Positions 23,245 to 30,485 of a DNA stretch of 30,485 bases are shown piece by piece (position 1 is the first letter of the stretch; every line of letters starts with the position of its first letter). The notes beneath the pieces were generated by a model, which did no database searches, had not been told where the DNA came from, and saw nothing but the letters and a program-made list of their open reading frames with translations. This DNA is from an uncultured Clostridia bacterium. GTDB taxonomy: Bacteria > Bacillota > Clostridia > TANB77 > CAG-508. The stretch spans positions 1 to 30,485 of the forward strand of contig CAKPKG010000014.1 of assembly GCA_934167165.1 (NCBI GenBank). The letters are read 5' to 3'. The position numbers were made by a program, and so were the translations under genes.

Positions 23245-25473
23245 CTAATTCATATTGTTTGGATTAACATCCACAACAACTCTTGTATTTTTAAACTTCA
23301 AATTATAATATTTTTCTAATACTGAATTTAATAGATTTATTATACTATTATTTAGTTTACACTTAATAATTATTCTCCATCTATACTTGTTTTTTATTTT
23401 GCTAATTGGTGCTACAACTGGTTTATATACTTCTATTTTTGTTTTATATTTAAAGTTCTCTTTATTTATTAATTCATATATTTTTTTAGAAGCCTTTTCT
23501 ACTTCTTGCTCTGAAGCAGAGCTTATTCCAATCATTATTATATCGCAAAATGGTGGATATTTCAACTGTCTTCTTAGTGCTATTTCTGTTTCATAAAACA
23601 TATCATAATTTTGTTCTTTTGCGTATTTTATGCAGAAATTATCTGGATTATATGTTTGTATTATTACTTGTCCATTGTTTGACTCTCTTCCTGCTCTTCC
23701 GTGCTACTTGTGTAAGTAAATCAAATGTTCTTTCATTTGCCCTATAATCTTCTATGTTTAAACTTCCATCTGCAGCAATTACCCCAACTAAATTTACATT
23801 TGGAAAATGATGTCCTTTTACTACCATTTGTGTACCTATTAAAATATCTATATTTTCATTTTTAAATTTATTTAGTATTGTTTCATGAGAATTCTTTTTT
23901 GTAACAGTGTCTACATCCATTCTAATTGTTGTAGCTTGTGGGAAAAGTTTTTTTATTTCATTTTCTAGTTTTTCTGTTCCTGTTCCAAAAAATTTTATAT
24001 TTTTGCTTTTACAGCTTGGGCATGTTGTTACATTATTTATTTCATAACCACAGTAATGGCATTTTAATGTGTTTGTGTATTCATGGTATGTTAAACTGAT
24101 ATTACATCTTTTACATTTTAATGTATAGCCACAGTCCCTACACATAACAAAAGTAGAATAACCTCTTCTGTTTAAAAATAGGATTATCTGTTTTTTGTTT
24201 TTTAAATTTTCTTCTATTTTTTCATATAATCTATTACTTATTATTGACCTGTTTCCATTTGCTAATTCTTCTCTTAAATCTACAATTTCTACATTTGGAA
24301 GATTAGAATTGTTTGCTCTTTTGGTAAGTTTTATTAATTCTATCTCTCCGCTTTGTGCTCTTGTAAATGTTCCTATATCTGGTGTTGCGCTACCGCAATA
24401 CTAATGGTATGTTGTTTTTCTTTGCTAAATATTTAGCTATATCTTGTGCTTTATATCTAGGTGCCATGTCAGATTTATATGAAGAATCATGTTCCTCATC
24501 TATTATTATTACTCCTAAATTTTCTATTGGTGCAAAAATTGCAGACCTTGCACCTATTACAATTTTTGCTTTACCAGTCTTAATATTTTTCCATTGGTCA
24601 AATCTCTCTCCCTGTGAAAGCTTGCTATGTAATACTGCTATGCAATCTCCAAACCTTGCTAAAAATCTATCTACCATTTGTGGTGTAAGTGATATTTCTG
24701 GAACTAGTACAATTGCTGTTTTATTATTTTTTAGTGCATTTTGAATTATTTGCATATATATTTCTGTTTTTCCGAGAACCAGTTATACCATATATAAGAA
24801 ATTCTTTAAATTTACTATCTACTATTTTGTTATATGCATTCTGTTGTTCTTGAGTTAATTTTAATGGTTTATCTTTCTTTATGTCTTTATGTATAAATGG
24901 GTTTCTTTCTACCTTTTCTTGAACTATTTCTATGTATCCGTTTTTTGATAATGTATTTATTATGCTTCTTGAAATTTCTGTTATGTATTGTAAATCTAAT
25001 ACATGTATTCCTTCGTTTTCAAATAAAAATCTTAGTAGTTTTATTTGTTTTTCTGATTTTATTTTTTTAGTTTCTATATCAAATTCTATTTCGTCTATAT
25101 CTTTTTTTAAATATACAAAGCTTTCTGTTTTGTCTTTTACTCTATTTTCTATATTTGTACTTGTTGCTCCTGGTGGAAGCATTAGTTTTATACAGTCTGA
25201 TATGTTACAAAAATATCTTCTAGACATTAGTTTAGCCAGTTCCACATTTTCTTTTGTTAAAATATTATCCTCTAATTTTATAATTTCTTTATTTGCAAAT
25301 TCTGATTCTTTTTTTATTCCTACAACAAAGCCTTCTTTTTGCTTTGTTCTACCAAATGGCACAAAAACTCTAGACCCTATTTTTATTTGATTTAAAATAG
25401 AGTCTGGAATTATATAATCATATGTTCTATTTAATTCTTTTGCTATTGTGTTTATTATAACTTCTGCTACCAT
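23245..25473 (-). CDS. priA: Primosomal protein N' (replication restart helicase), three +1 frameshifts at CGG
   Basis: 741 aa when read through three +1 shifts, the family length. PriA reloads the replisome at stalled forks. Order: N-terminal DNA-binding domain (about 1-190); helicase core with Walker A GITGSGKTEIY (Gly restored at about 234), DEEHDSS box, LVLGSATPD (Gly at about 360), zinc cysteines (CRDCGYTLKCKRC, CHYCG, CPSCKSK, about 440-490), motif VI TQVAGRAGRES (Gly at about 591), then the C-terminal domain. All three breaks are CGG, and each sits in a catalytic motif. Read in zero frame, it would end after Walker A. Promoter at 25494-25522, AAGGAG ribosome binding site. An essential-type gene at the head of priA-def-fmt, so decay is unlikely. 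Confidence 0.93.
23698..23701 (-). other. CGG +1 frameshift site 3 of priA (helicase motif VI)
   Basis: Coding strand reads GTA GCA C GGA AGA GCA. Zero frame gives VARKSRKRV; skipping C gives VAGRAGRES, helicase motif VI. Confidence 0.92.
24392..24395 (-). other. CGG +1 frameshift site 2 of priA (motif III)
   Basis: Coding strand reads GTA TTG C GGT AGC GCA. Zero frame gives Arg and immediate stop (CGG TAG); skipping C gives LVLGSATPD. Confidence 0.92.
24771..24774 (-). other. CGG +1 frameshift site 1 of priA (Walker A)
   Basis: Coding strand reads GGT TCT C GGA AAA ACA. Zero frame gives GSRKNRN; skipping C gives GSGKTEIY, the Walker A motif. Confidence 0.93.
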
Positions 25474-25493
25474 TTTTTCTCCTTTGCTTATTT

Positions 25494-25522
25494 AGTATAT
25501 CAAAAATATTGGGTATTAACAA
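25494..25522 (-). promoter_or_regulatory. Promoter of priA-def-fmt
   Basis: TTGTTA (25517-25522), 17-nt spacer, TATACT (25494-25499), minus strand. No equally good plus-strand promoter for yhbY was found in 25523-25654. Confidence 0.65.
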
Positions 25523-25654
25523 GAATGTGGTATTGATTTTTGGGTAAAATTGTACTAAAATATTGCTGTGTGCAGTGTGACTTATTATTTCGAGAGTTTC
25601 TACTGTACACAACCAATTTAAACCTAAATAAAATTTTAAAAGGAGATTATTTAC

Positions 25655-25945
25655 ATGACTAGTAAGCAAAGAGCATATTTAAGAGGATTAGCAAATAATA
25701 TAGATGCTATTTTTCAAATTGGTAAAAATGGAATAAATGATAATTTAATTAAACAATTAAATGACGCATTAGAAGCTAGAGAATTAATTAAAGTAACTGT
25801 TCTAGAAACAGCACCAGATTCTGCAAAAGATTTATCTTTTGAAATTGCAGAAAAAACAAATTCTATTGTAATTCAAGTAATTGGTAATAAAATTACTTTG
25901 TTTAGACAAAGAAAAAAAGATTCTAAAATAAATTTACCAAGTTAA
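25655..25945 (+). CDS. yhbY: YhbY-type RNA-binding protein (CRM domain)
   Basis: 96 aa, full length for this single-domain family. It binds pre-50S ribosomal particles. The CRM-domain motif is visible: LRGLANNIDAIFQIGKNGIND (split by position, residues about 8-28), with the conserved GxxG-type loop IGKNG, and IQVIGNKITLFRQ near the C-terminus. AAGGAG ribosome binding site upstream. Divergent from priA, convergent with gmk, and ends in a long shared terminator. No in-frame CGG. Confidence 0.93.
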   Translation: MTSKQRAYLRGLANNIDAIFQIGKNGINDNLIKQLNDALEARELIKVTVLETAPDSAKDLSFEIAEKTNSIVIQVIGNKITLFRQRKKDSKINLPS

Positions 25946-25949
25946 TTTA

Positions 25950-26002
25950 AAGAGGTTTGAATATATAATTAAATTACAATTATATATTCAAACCTCTTTT
26001 TT
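25950..26002. terminator. Bidirectional terminator between yhbY and gmk
   Basis: Perfect inverted repeat of about 21 bp (AAAGAGGTTTGAATATATAAT and its complement) with a short loop and T run, between convergent genes. Confidence 0.9.
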
Positions 26003-26003
26003 A

Positions 26004-26576
26004 CTATTTTCCATTTGCCAATTTGTATTCATTTTCGATTATTGTCATAATTATTTGTACTGTTTTTTCTAAATCATCATTTTTTATAACATAATCATAA
26101 ATTCCTATTTTAGATTCTTCATAATCGAATCTGTTTAGTCTTAATTCTATTTCTTTTAAACTAGCTTTTTCTATTCTATGCTCTAGTCTTCTTCTTAATT
26201 CGTCTTTTGGAACTCTTAAGAATATTGTTACTATTTTTGTATCATTTTTTAACAATTTCATTAAGTTTTCTGTTCCATTTACTTCTATATCTTTTACTAT
26301 TATCTTTCCTTTTTTAATATTTTCATTTAATATCTTTTTTGAAGTTCCATAATAGTGCTCATGATGTACAGAATACTCGTAGAATTCATCTTCTTTGATT
26401 TTTTGCTCAAATTCTTCTGTTGTTACAAAATTATACACCCCACCATTTTCTTCTCCTGGTCTTGGTGATCTATCTGTATATGATGGCATAGTTATAACAT
26501 TGTCCATTCTTTTTAATAGTTCTTTTTTTATTGTGTCTTTTCCTGCACCTGAAACTCCAGATAATAGTACTAGCAT
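26004..26576 (-). CDS. gmk: Guanylate kinase
   Basis: 190 aa, full length. Phosphorylates GMP to GDP. P-loop GVSGAGKDT (residues about 7-15), the GMP-binding segment YTDRSPRPGEENGGVYNFVT (about 38-57) and ERRLEHR-like lid (RRRLEHRIEKA) are visible. Its start overlaps the rpoZ end by 7 nt, implying coupling. The order here is rpoZ then gmk, the reverse of the gmk-rpoZ order of Bacillus subtilis. No in-frame CGG. Confidence 0.96.
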   Translation of the reverse strand: MLVLLSGVSGAGKDTIKKELLKRMDNVITMPSYTDRSPRPGEENGGVYNFVTTEEFEQKIKEDEFYEYSVHHEHYYGTSKKILNENIKKGKIIVKDIEVNGTENLMKLLKNDTKIVTIFLRVPKDELRRRLEHRIEKASLKEIELRLNRFDYEESKIGIYDYVIKNDDLEKTVQIIMTIIENEYKLANGK

Positions 26577-26758
26577 GCTCTCACCTTTCCTTCTGCTATT
26601 TCATTTGCTGCAAGTGTAACTGTTGATCTTGCCTCTACTTTTGTTAATGGTAAAGCTCCGCTAGCTATTTGTCTTGCTCTTCTTGATGTCATTATTACTA
26701 ATTCAAATCTATTATTAACTATTTTTAATAAGTCTGTTACTGTTGGTTTTATAATCAT
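26570..26758 (-). CDS. rpoZ: RNA polymerase omega subunit
   Basis: 62 aa. Helps assemble RNA polymerase. The helix with RFELVIMTSRRARQI (residues about 17-31) and the segment VTLAANEIAEGKV (about 46-58) are typical of omega. Start set at the ATG at 26758, with AAGGAG 10 nt upstream; an in-frame TTG three codons earlier is too close to that site. Located between remA and gmk. No in-frame CGG. Confidence 0.92.
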   Translation of the reverse strand: MIIKPTVTDLLKIVNNRFELVIMTSRRARQIASGALPLTKVEARSTVTLAANEIAEGKVRAC

Positions 26759-26801
26759 TTTTATCAATCTCCTTTTTATTTATTATATATACTTTTTGTT
26801 T

Positions 26802-27062
26802 TTAGTCTTCTGTGTCTTCTTTGTTTAAGTCTTTATCTAATCTTGCTGCAACTGTTTCTGGTTGAACAGCAGATAGTATGACATGGCCTGAATCCATTAT
26901 TAAAACTGCTCTTGTTCTTCTTCCAGACGTTGCATCTACTGCCATTTTGCTGTCTTTTGCTTCTTGTACTAACCTTTTTATTGGTGCAGAATCTGGATTT
27001 ACAATTGATATTATTCTATTTGCAGAAACAATGTTTCCAAAACCTATATTTATTAATTGCAT
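26802..27062 (-). CDS. remA: RemA-family regulatory protein (DUF370)
   Basis: 86 aa, full length. In Bacillus subtilis, RemA is a DNA-binding activator of biofilm matrix genes; in Clostridia it has the same neighbourhood. The conserved start INIGFGNIV and the segments IKRLVQEAK and DATSGRRTRAVLIMDSGHV are diagnostic. Between yicC and rpoZ, the usual syntenic place. Good ribosome binding site (GGAGATG region). No in-frame CGG. Confidence 0.95.
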   Translation of the reverse strand: MQLINIGFGNIVSANRIISIVNPDSAPIKRLVQEAKDSKMAVDATSGRRTRAVLIMDSGHVILSAVQPETVAARLDKDLNKEDTED

Positions 27063-27153
27063 TATTTCATCTCCTTTGTTTGTAGGTCACTCTTGTTTAA
27101 CCTCTACAATTTACTTTAAAATTAATCAAAAGTAGTATTATTATGTGCTTTAT

Positions 27154-27174
27154 AGGCAGACATAGGGTCTGCCC
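27154..27174. repeat. Short palindrome GGCAGAC..GTCTGCC
   Basis: 7-bp arms (27155-27161, 27167-27173) 12 nt after the yicC stop, followed by CCCTAC. It resembles the GGGGACAGACCCC family in composition but has a different arm; it may be a related inserted repeat. Confidence 0.55.
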
Positions 27175-27185
27175 CTACATTATTT

Positions 27186-28064
27186 TTATTCTATGTTTTG
27201 AATTTGTTCACGTACATTCTCTAATTCTGTTTTTATATCTACAACAAGATTTGTTATTTCTAAATTGTTTGCTTTTGAGCCTATTGTATTTGTTTCTCTA
27301 TTCATTTCTTGAATTAAGAAATCTAATTTTTTACCTATAGCAATATTTTCATTTAGTAAATTTAAAAATTGTGATATATGACTCTTTAGTCTTGTTATTT
27401 CTTCTTCTACTGAACATTTATCTGAATAGATTACTACTTCTTGTGCTAATCTTGTTTGATCTACTACGTCTGTTTTTAATAATTCTTTTATTCTTGTTTC
27501 TAATTTTACTATATATTCGTCTACAAGTCCAGCAGAAATTGAAGAAATCTGCTCTATTTTTTGTTTTATTACTTCTATTCTATTTTCTAAATCTACTTTT
27601 ATTTTACTTCCTTCTTTTTGTCTCATATCAAGGAAACTATTTATTGCACCTTCCAAAGCTGTAAATAATTCTTTTTGTATAACTTCTTCTGCTTCTTCGT
27701 TTATTCTTATATTTAAAACATCTGGAAATTTTGCTACATCCATTATATTTATATTATCTATAATACTTGTTTCTTGTGTTAGTTTTTTTAGCTCTTCTAT
27801 ATATTTTTTGGCAATGTCTGTATTTAAATTTATTTTTTTACCTAAATCACTATTATTATTTAATTGGATTGATACTTCTACTTTTCCTCTTGATATATTA
27901 TTTAAAATTTCTTTTCTTATCTTATCCTCTAAATAATTTAAATTTCTAGGCATTTTAATATTTACATCATTAAATCTATTATTAACAGATTTAATCTCTA
28001 CTATGTATTCTCTACCTTCATTCTCATATGTACTTCTACCAAATCCTGTCATACTTTTTATCAT
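27186..28064 (-). CDS. yicC: YicC/YloC family endoribonuclease
   Basis: 292 aa, full length. The family cleaves and helps degrade RNAs. The N-terminal IKSMTGFGRS (residues 2-11), IKSVNNRFNDVNIKMPRN (about 25-42) and the C-terminal KLDFLIQEMNRETNTIGSKA (about 243-262) are its signatures. It overlaps the preceding gene by 1 nt and sits upstream of remA, as in Bacillus. No in-frame CGG. Confidence 0.95.
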   Translation of the reverse strand: MIKSMTGFGRSTYENEGREYIVEIKSVNNRFNDVNIKMPRNLNYLEDKIRKEILNNISRGKVEVSIQLNNNSDLGKKINLNTDIAKKYIEELKKLTQETSIIDNINIMDVAKFPDVLNIRINEEAEEVIQKELFTALEGAINSFLDMRQKEGSKIKVDLENRIEVIKQKIEQISSISAGLVDEYIVKLETRIKELLKTDVVDQTRLAQEVVIYSDKCSVEEEITRLKSHISQFLNLLNENIAIGKKLDFLIQEMNRETNTIGSKANNLEITNLVVDIKTELENVREQIQNIE

Positions 28065-29062
28065 TATTGTGTTACCACCTTTCTTGGTCTACCTCTTTTT
28101 TTAGGAGCATTTTCTGCTTTTGGTTCTTCTGCTTTTGCTTTGTTTTCTTCTTTTTGTATTGTTTCTTGTTTTTTAGGTCTTCCCCTTTTTTTAGGGGCTG
28201 TACTTTCTAATTTCTCTTCTTTTTTAGTTTCATTTTTTGTTGTTGCTTTTTTTGTTGTTTTTGTATTTGCTACTTTCTCACCTTTTGTTTCTGATTGTTT
28301 CTTTGCCTTTGTTGTTTCTTTAGCCTTTGTTGTTGACTCTTTTTTATTTTTAGAAGTTAACTTAGCTTTTGTTTCTGTTTGTTTTTTTGCAGTAGTTGAT
28401 TTTGTATTATTTTTTGATTTTGTTGTTTTAGCCTGTTTTTGTTTATTAACAGTTTTCTTTTCAGCCTTTTTCTCCTCTACTAATTTTTCTGGCTCTTCTT
28501 TATCTTCTTTATTTTCTGTTATTTTTTCTTGTTCTGGTTCTTTTATTTTATCATCTTCATCTTTTATTTGTCTTTTTTCTTTTTTTACAATTTCTTTTAC
28601 ATCACTAATGCTTTTACTATAATTATTTTTTGATTTTACTGCTATACAAATACATTTAATTATATAATATACACCAAAATATGCACCTACTAAATTGTAA
28701 AATATTTGATATTGTGGTTGTAATTCAAATATTATATATGGTAAAAATAATGTTATAATTCCTACTATTAGAGTTTCTATTCCGTGTATTGCAAGAGTTC
28801 CACTATCCTTTTTGTACGCAATTTCAAATAAAGTTATAGATGTTATTAAAAATATTGAACTAAATATTTCTAAATCTATTATTCTAACACCTTTTGTTTT
28901 ATTTGCACTTCCTAGAAATAAAAAAAGAAAATACAAAATTATACATATTGCTATTGCTGCATTAGTAAATATTTTTGCTCTTACTTTTTCTTTTAATTCC
29001 TTTGGCATTTTTCTTTTTTCATCTAATTCTTTTTCTATCTTTTGAATTGTCCCTTTTTTCAT
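28064..29062 (-). CDS. Membrane protein with Lys-rich tail bearing AT-hook-like motifs
   Basis: 332 aa, not recognised as a whole. Residues about 30-150 contain four or so hydrophobic segments (for example AIAICIILYFLFLFLG). From about 165 onwards the protein is a low-complexity Lys/Glu/Thr/Ala tail that ends in two copies of PKKRGRPKK / PKKRGRPRK (about 292-300 and 319-327), the core of AT-hook DNA-binding motifs. The combination suggests a membrane-anchored protein with a cytoplasmic tail that binds AT-rich DNA, or nucleic acid in general; this is inference. It starts 2 nt after rsmE and overlaps yicC by 1 nt, so it is in the polC-rsmE-yicC-remA-rpoZ-gmk block. No in-frame CGG. Confidence 0.75.
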   Translation of the reverse strand: MKKGTIQKIEKELDEKRKMPKELKEKVRAKIFTNAAIAICIILYFLFLFLGSANKTKGVRIIDLEIFSSIFLITSITLFEIAYKKDSGTLAIHGIETLIVGIITLFLPYIIFELQPQYQIFYNLVGAYFGVYYIIKCICIAVKSKNNYSKSISDVKEIVKKEKRQIKDEDDKIKEPEQEKITENKEDKEEPEKLVEEKKAEKKTVNKQKQAKTTKSKNNTKSTTAKKQTETKAKLTSKNKKESTTKAKETTKAKKQSETKGEKVANTKTTKKATTKNETKKEEKLESTAPKKRGRPKKQETIQKEENKAKAEEPKAENAPKKRGRPRKVVTQ

Positions 29063-29064
29063 TT

Positions 29065-29823
29065 TTATCTATTTCCCTCCAAATTTTCTAGTTCATACAT
29101 AATAATTCCTGTAACAACTAAAGCTACTGTTTCTGTTCTTAAAATTCTATTTCCTAGTGTTACTACTTTAGCTCCGGCTTTTTCTAGAAGGTCTACTTCT
29201 TGTTCCTCTAATCCACCTTCTGGGCCAATTATAACACCAATTTTTAAATCATTTTTATTTTTTAGTTTTACTAATTCGCTTTTTAATGTGTTTTCTTTTT
29301 CATTCTCATATGCTAGTAATACTATATCATATTTATCAATCAAATTACAAATATTTTTTATATTAGAGATATTATTTATTTCTGGTACTCTATCTCTACC
29401 TGACTGTTTTGCTGCTACCTCTGAAATTTTTTGCCATCTTTCTATTTTCTTTTTTTTGCTTTTTTCATCTAATTTTACAACACATCTTTTCATTTCCACT
29501 GGTGTAATTTCATTTGCTCCAAGTTCAACACTTTTTTGTATTATAAGTTCCATTTTATCTGCTTTTGGAAGTCCTTGAAAAATGTTTATATGAACATTAG
29601 ATTCACAAATAGATTTGTGCTCTTTTAAGATTGTACATTCAATGCTATCATTGTTTATTTTAGAAATTCCACAAGTATAATTTATTGAAGTATCTAAATT
29701 ACATATTTGTATATCGTCATCTATCTTTAGTCTTAACACATTTTTTATGTGATTTACGTCTTCTCCAATTATGTTTATTTTGTTATTATCAATTTGTTCA
29801 TTCTTTATAAAAAACTTTTGCAT
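29065..29823 (-). CDS. rsmE: 16S rRNA m3U1498 methyltransferase
   Basis: 252 aa, full length. SPOUT-class enzyme methylating U1498 of 16S rRNA. The N-terminal PUA-like domain (HIKNVLRLKIDD at about residues 25-36) is followed by the knot domain with IGPEGGLEEQEVD (about 197-209) and LGNRILRTETVAL (about 221-233), both diagnostic. It follows polC after the double palindrome at 29879-29932 and is followed 2 nt later by the membrane/AT-hook gene. No in-frame CGG. Confidence 0.96.
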   Translation of the reverse strand: MQKFFIKNEQIDNNKINIIGEDVNHIKNVLRLKIDDDIQICNLDTSINYTCGISKINNDSIECTILKEHKSICESNVHINIFQGLPKADKMELIIQKSVELGANEITPVEMKRCVVKLDEKSKKKKIERWQKISEVAAKQSGRDRVPEINNISNIKNICNLIDKYDIVLLAYENEKENTLKSELVKLKNKNDLKIGVIIGPEGGLEEQEVDLLEKAGAKVVTLGNRILRTETVALVVTGIIMYELENLEGNR

Positions 29824-29878
29824 AGTATTTCCTTTCTTTTACAGCTTTTTATTATATCACATTTTTATAATTAAGACA

Positions 29879-29932
29879 AATGGGGACAGACCCCTTTTGT
29901 TTCAGCTAAAACAAAAGGGGTCTGTCCCCATT
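29879..29932. repeat. Double palindrome of the GGGGACAGACCCC family (copy 4)
   Basis: Perfect 24-bp arms (29879-29902 and 29909-29932) around a 6-nt loop CAGCTA. Each arm itself holds one GGGGACAGACCCC core, so this is two copies of the element head to head. It fills the gap between polC and rsmE. Confidence 0.9.
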
Positions 29933-29939
29933 CGTTCTT

Positions 29940-30485
29940 TTATCCAAATAAGCTAAGCTGATTGCTCTTACTCATTCCTTTAAAACATCCGAATTTTGTA
30001 AGCATTTCTATTACTGATTTTCCTGCTTTAGATTTTATTTGGAAATCATCTATTGACATAAATTTTCCATGTTCTGCTTGTACTGCATTATATATTCCAT
30101 CTGCTGCTACTCCTCCCAAGCCTGGTATACTAGAAAGTGGTGGACGAATTGCTCCATCTTCTATTTGGAATTTGTTACTATGTGATTTGTATAAATCTAT
30201 TGGTAAAAATTTAAATCCTCTTTCATACATTTCTAGTACAATTTCTAATATTGTGTATACACCTTTTTCTTTTACTGACATACCATTTCCTAGTTTTTCT
30301 AATTCTTTCATTTTTGCTTTTACTTTTTCTTTTCCATATATCATAAGTTCACTGTCAAAGTCATCTGCTCTTATACTAAAGTATGCGCAATAATATGCAA
30401 GTGGATAATTAACCTTAAACCATGCTATTCTAAATGCCATTGTTACATAAGCCACAGCATGTGCTTTTGGGAACATGTATTTTAT
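29940..30485 (-). CDS. polC: DNA polymerase III PolC-type alpha subunit, C-terminal part (partial)
   Basis: About 180 codons of the 3' end; the rest lies beyond base 30485. PolC is the main replicative polymerase of Gram-positive bacteria. The segment FPKAHAVAYVTMAFRIAW near the window edge and KVNYPLAYYCAYFSIRADDF are characteristic, as is the helix-hairpin-helix region IPGLGGVAADGIYNA. The short C-terminal tail ends SNQLSLFG. No in-frame CGG in this part. Confidence 0.95.
   Translation of the reverse strand: MKYMFPKAHAVAYVTMAFRIAWFKVNYPLAYYCAYFSIRADDFDSELMIYGKEKVKAKMKELEKLGNGMSVKEKGVYTILEIVLEMYERGFKFLPIDLYKSHSNKFQIEDGAIRPPLSSIPGLGGVAADGIYNAVQAEHGKFMSIDDFQIKSKAGKSVIEMLTKFGCFKGMSKSNQLSLFG

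Noticed and set aside
23245..25473. priA as a pseudogene with three frameshift mutations
   Set aside because: All three changes are identical in kind (C before GG in frame), the same change occurs in six other genes, no stop or other indel is present, and all motifs outside the sites are intact.
6514..25473. Systematic sequencing or assembly error (extra base)
   Set aside because: An error tied to GG would also hit the many other GGN codons, and would not leave core genes free of in-frame CGG. It cannot be fully excluded without reads, so it is listed as the main refutation test.
6514..25473. Simple reassignment of CGG to another amino acid
   Set aside because: Reading CGG as any single amino acid leaves the downstream frame wrong; every one of the ten sites needs a one-base change of frame.
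25427..25669. 80-codon minus-strand frame between priA and yhbY
   Set aside because: It overlaps the start of priA and its promoter, has no ribosome binding site and no protein-like composition.
28140..28622. 160-codon plus-strand frame, Phe/Ser-rich
   Set aside because: It is the antisense shadow of the Lys-rich tail of the membrane/AT-hook gene; Lys/Glu codons read backwards give Phe/Leu/Ser.
1..30485. CRISPR array or prophage
   Set aside because: No regularly spaced direct repeats and no phage structural or integrase genes were seen.

Overview
The window is AT-rich (GC clearly low, well under 40%) and comes from a spore-forming Firmicute, most likely an uncultivated member of the Clostridia. 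The basis is the gene content: PolC, RemA, a YicC/RemA/omega/Gmk cluster, priA-def-fmt, a T-box leader, sigma-K and a spore photoproduct lyase. Almost everything is read on the minus strand.

Layout. 1-520: 5' end of a 16S rRNA gene with its promoter. 521-6190: pyrimidine operon carA-carB-pyrB-pyrI (read right to left). 6200-7480: a small membrane peptide gene and a diacylglycerol-kinase-like gene. 7500-9240: accessory genes (membrane protein with a possible Cys/His/Asp hydrolase domain, GNAT remnant, lipoprotein). 9241-12860: repeat protein, tRNA-Leu, large coiled-coil protein, unknown gene. 12998-15920: T-box-controlled yjjX-thrS. 15924-18040: pgi and sigK. 18120-19690: Phd/RelE-type toxin-antitoxin pair, TspO, small unknown gene. 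19738-21740: splB and a DUF368 gene. 21750-25473: priA-def-fmt. 25655-30485: yhbY, then polC (partial)-rsmE-membrane/AT-hook protein-yicC-remA-rpoZ-gmk.

Main result. Seven genes are interrupted by apparent frameshifts, ten in all, and every one has the same form: an in-frame CGG codon at which one base (the C) must be skipped so that the following GGN is read as glycine. The rejoined proteins have the expected family lengths, and the restored glycine falls in conserved motifs wherever the family is known (Walker A GSGKT, GSATP and GRAGR of PriA; DGE of the lipid kinase; region 4 of sigma-K). The interrupted genes are dagK-like (1 site), the coiled-coil gene (1), yjjX (1), sigK (2), the RelE-type toxin (1), DUF368 (1) and priA (3). 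I found no in-frame CGG read as arginine in any recognisable core gene, although CGG is common out of frame. The only five in-frame CGG codons compatible with arginine lie in four small accessory genes, all within the first 23 codons. This points to genome-wide +1 decoding at CGG (CGGN read as Gly, or CGG skipped) as a normal part of translation here. I do not know of a described system of this kind. The inference rests on reading one window and needs genome-scale and protein-level checks.

A second recurrent element is a short palindrome with the core GGGGACAGACCCC (one copy has GGGGACAGGCCCC), found between genes at four loci.
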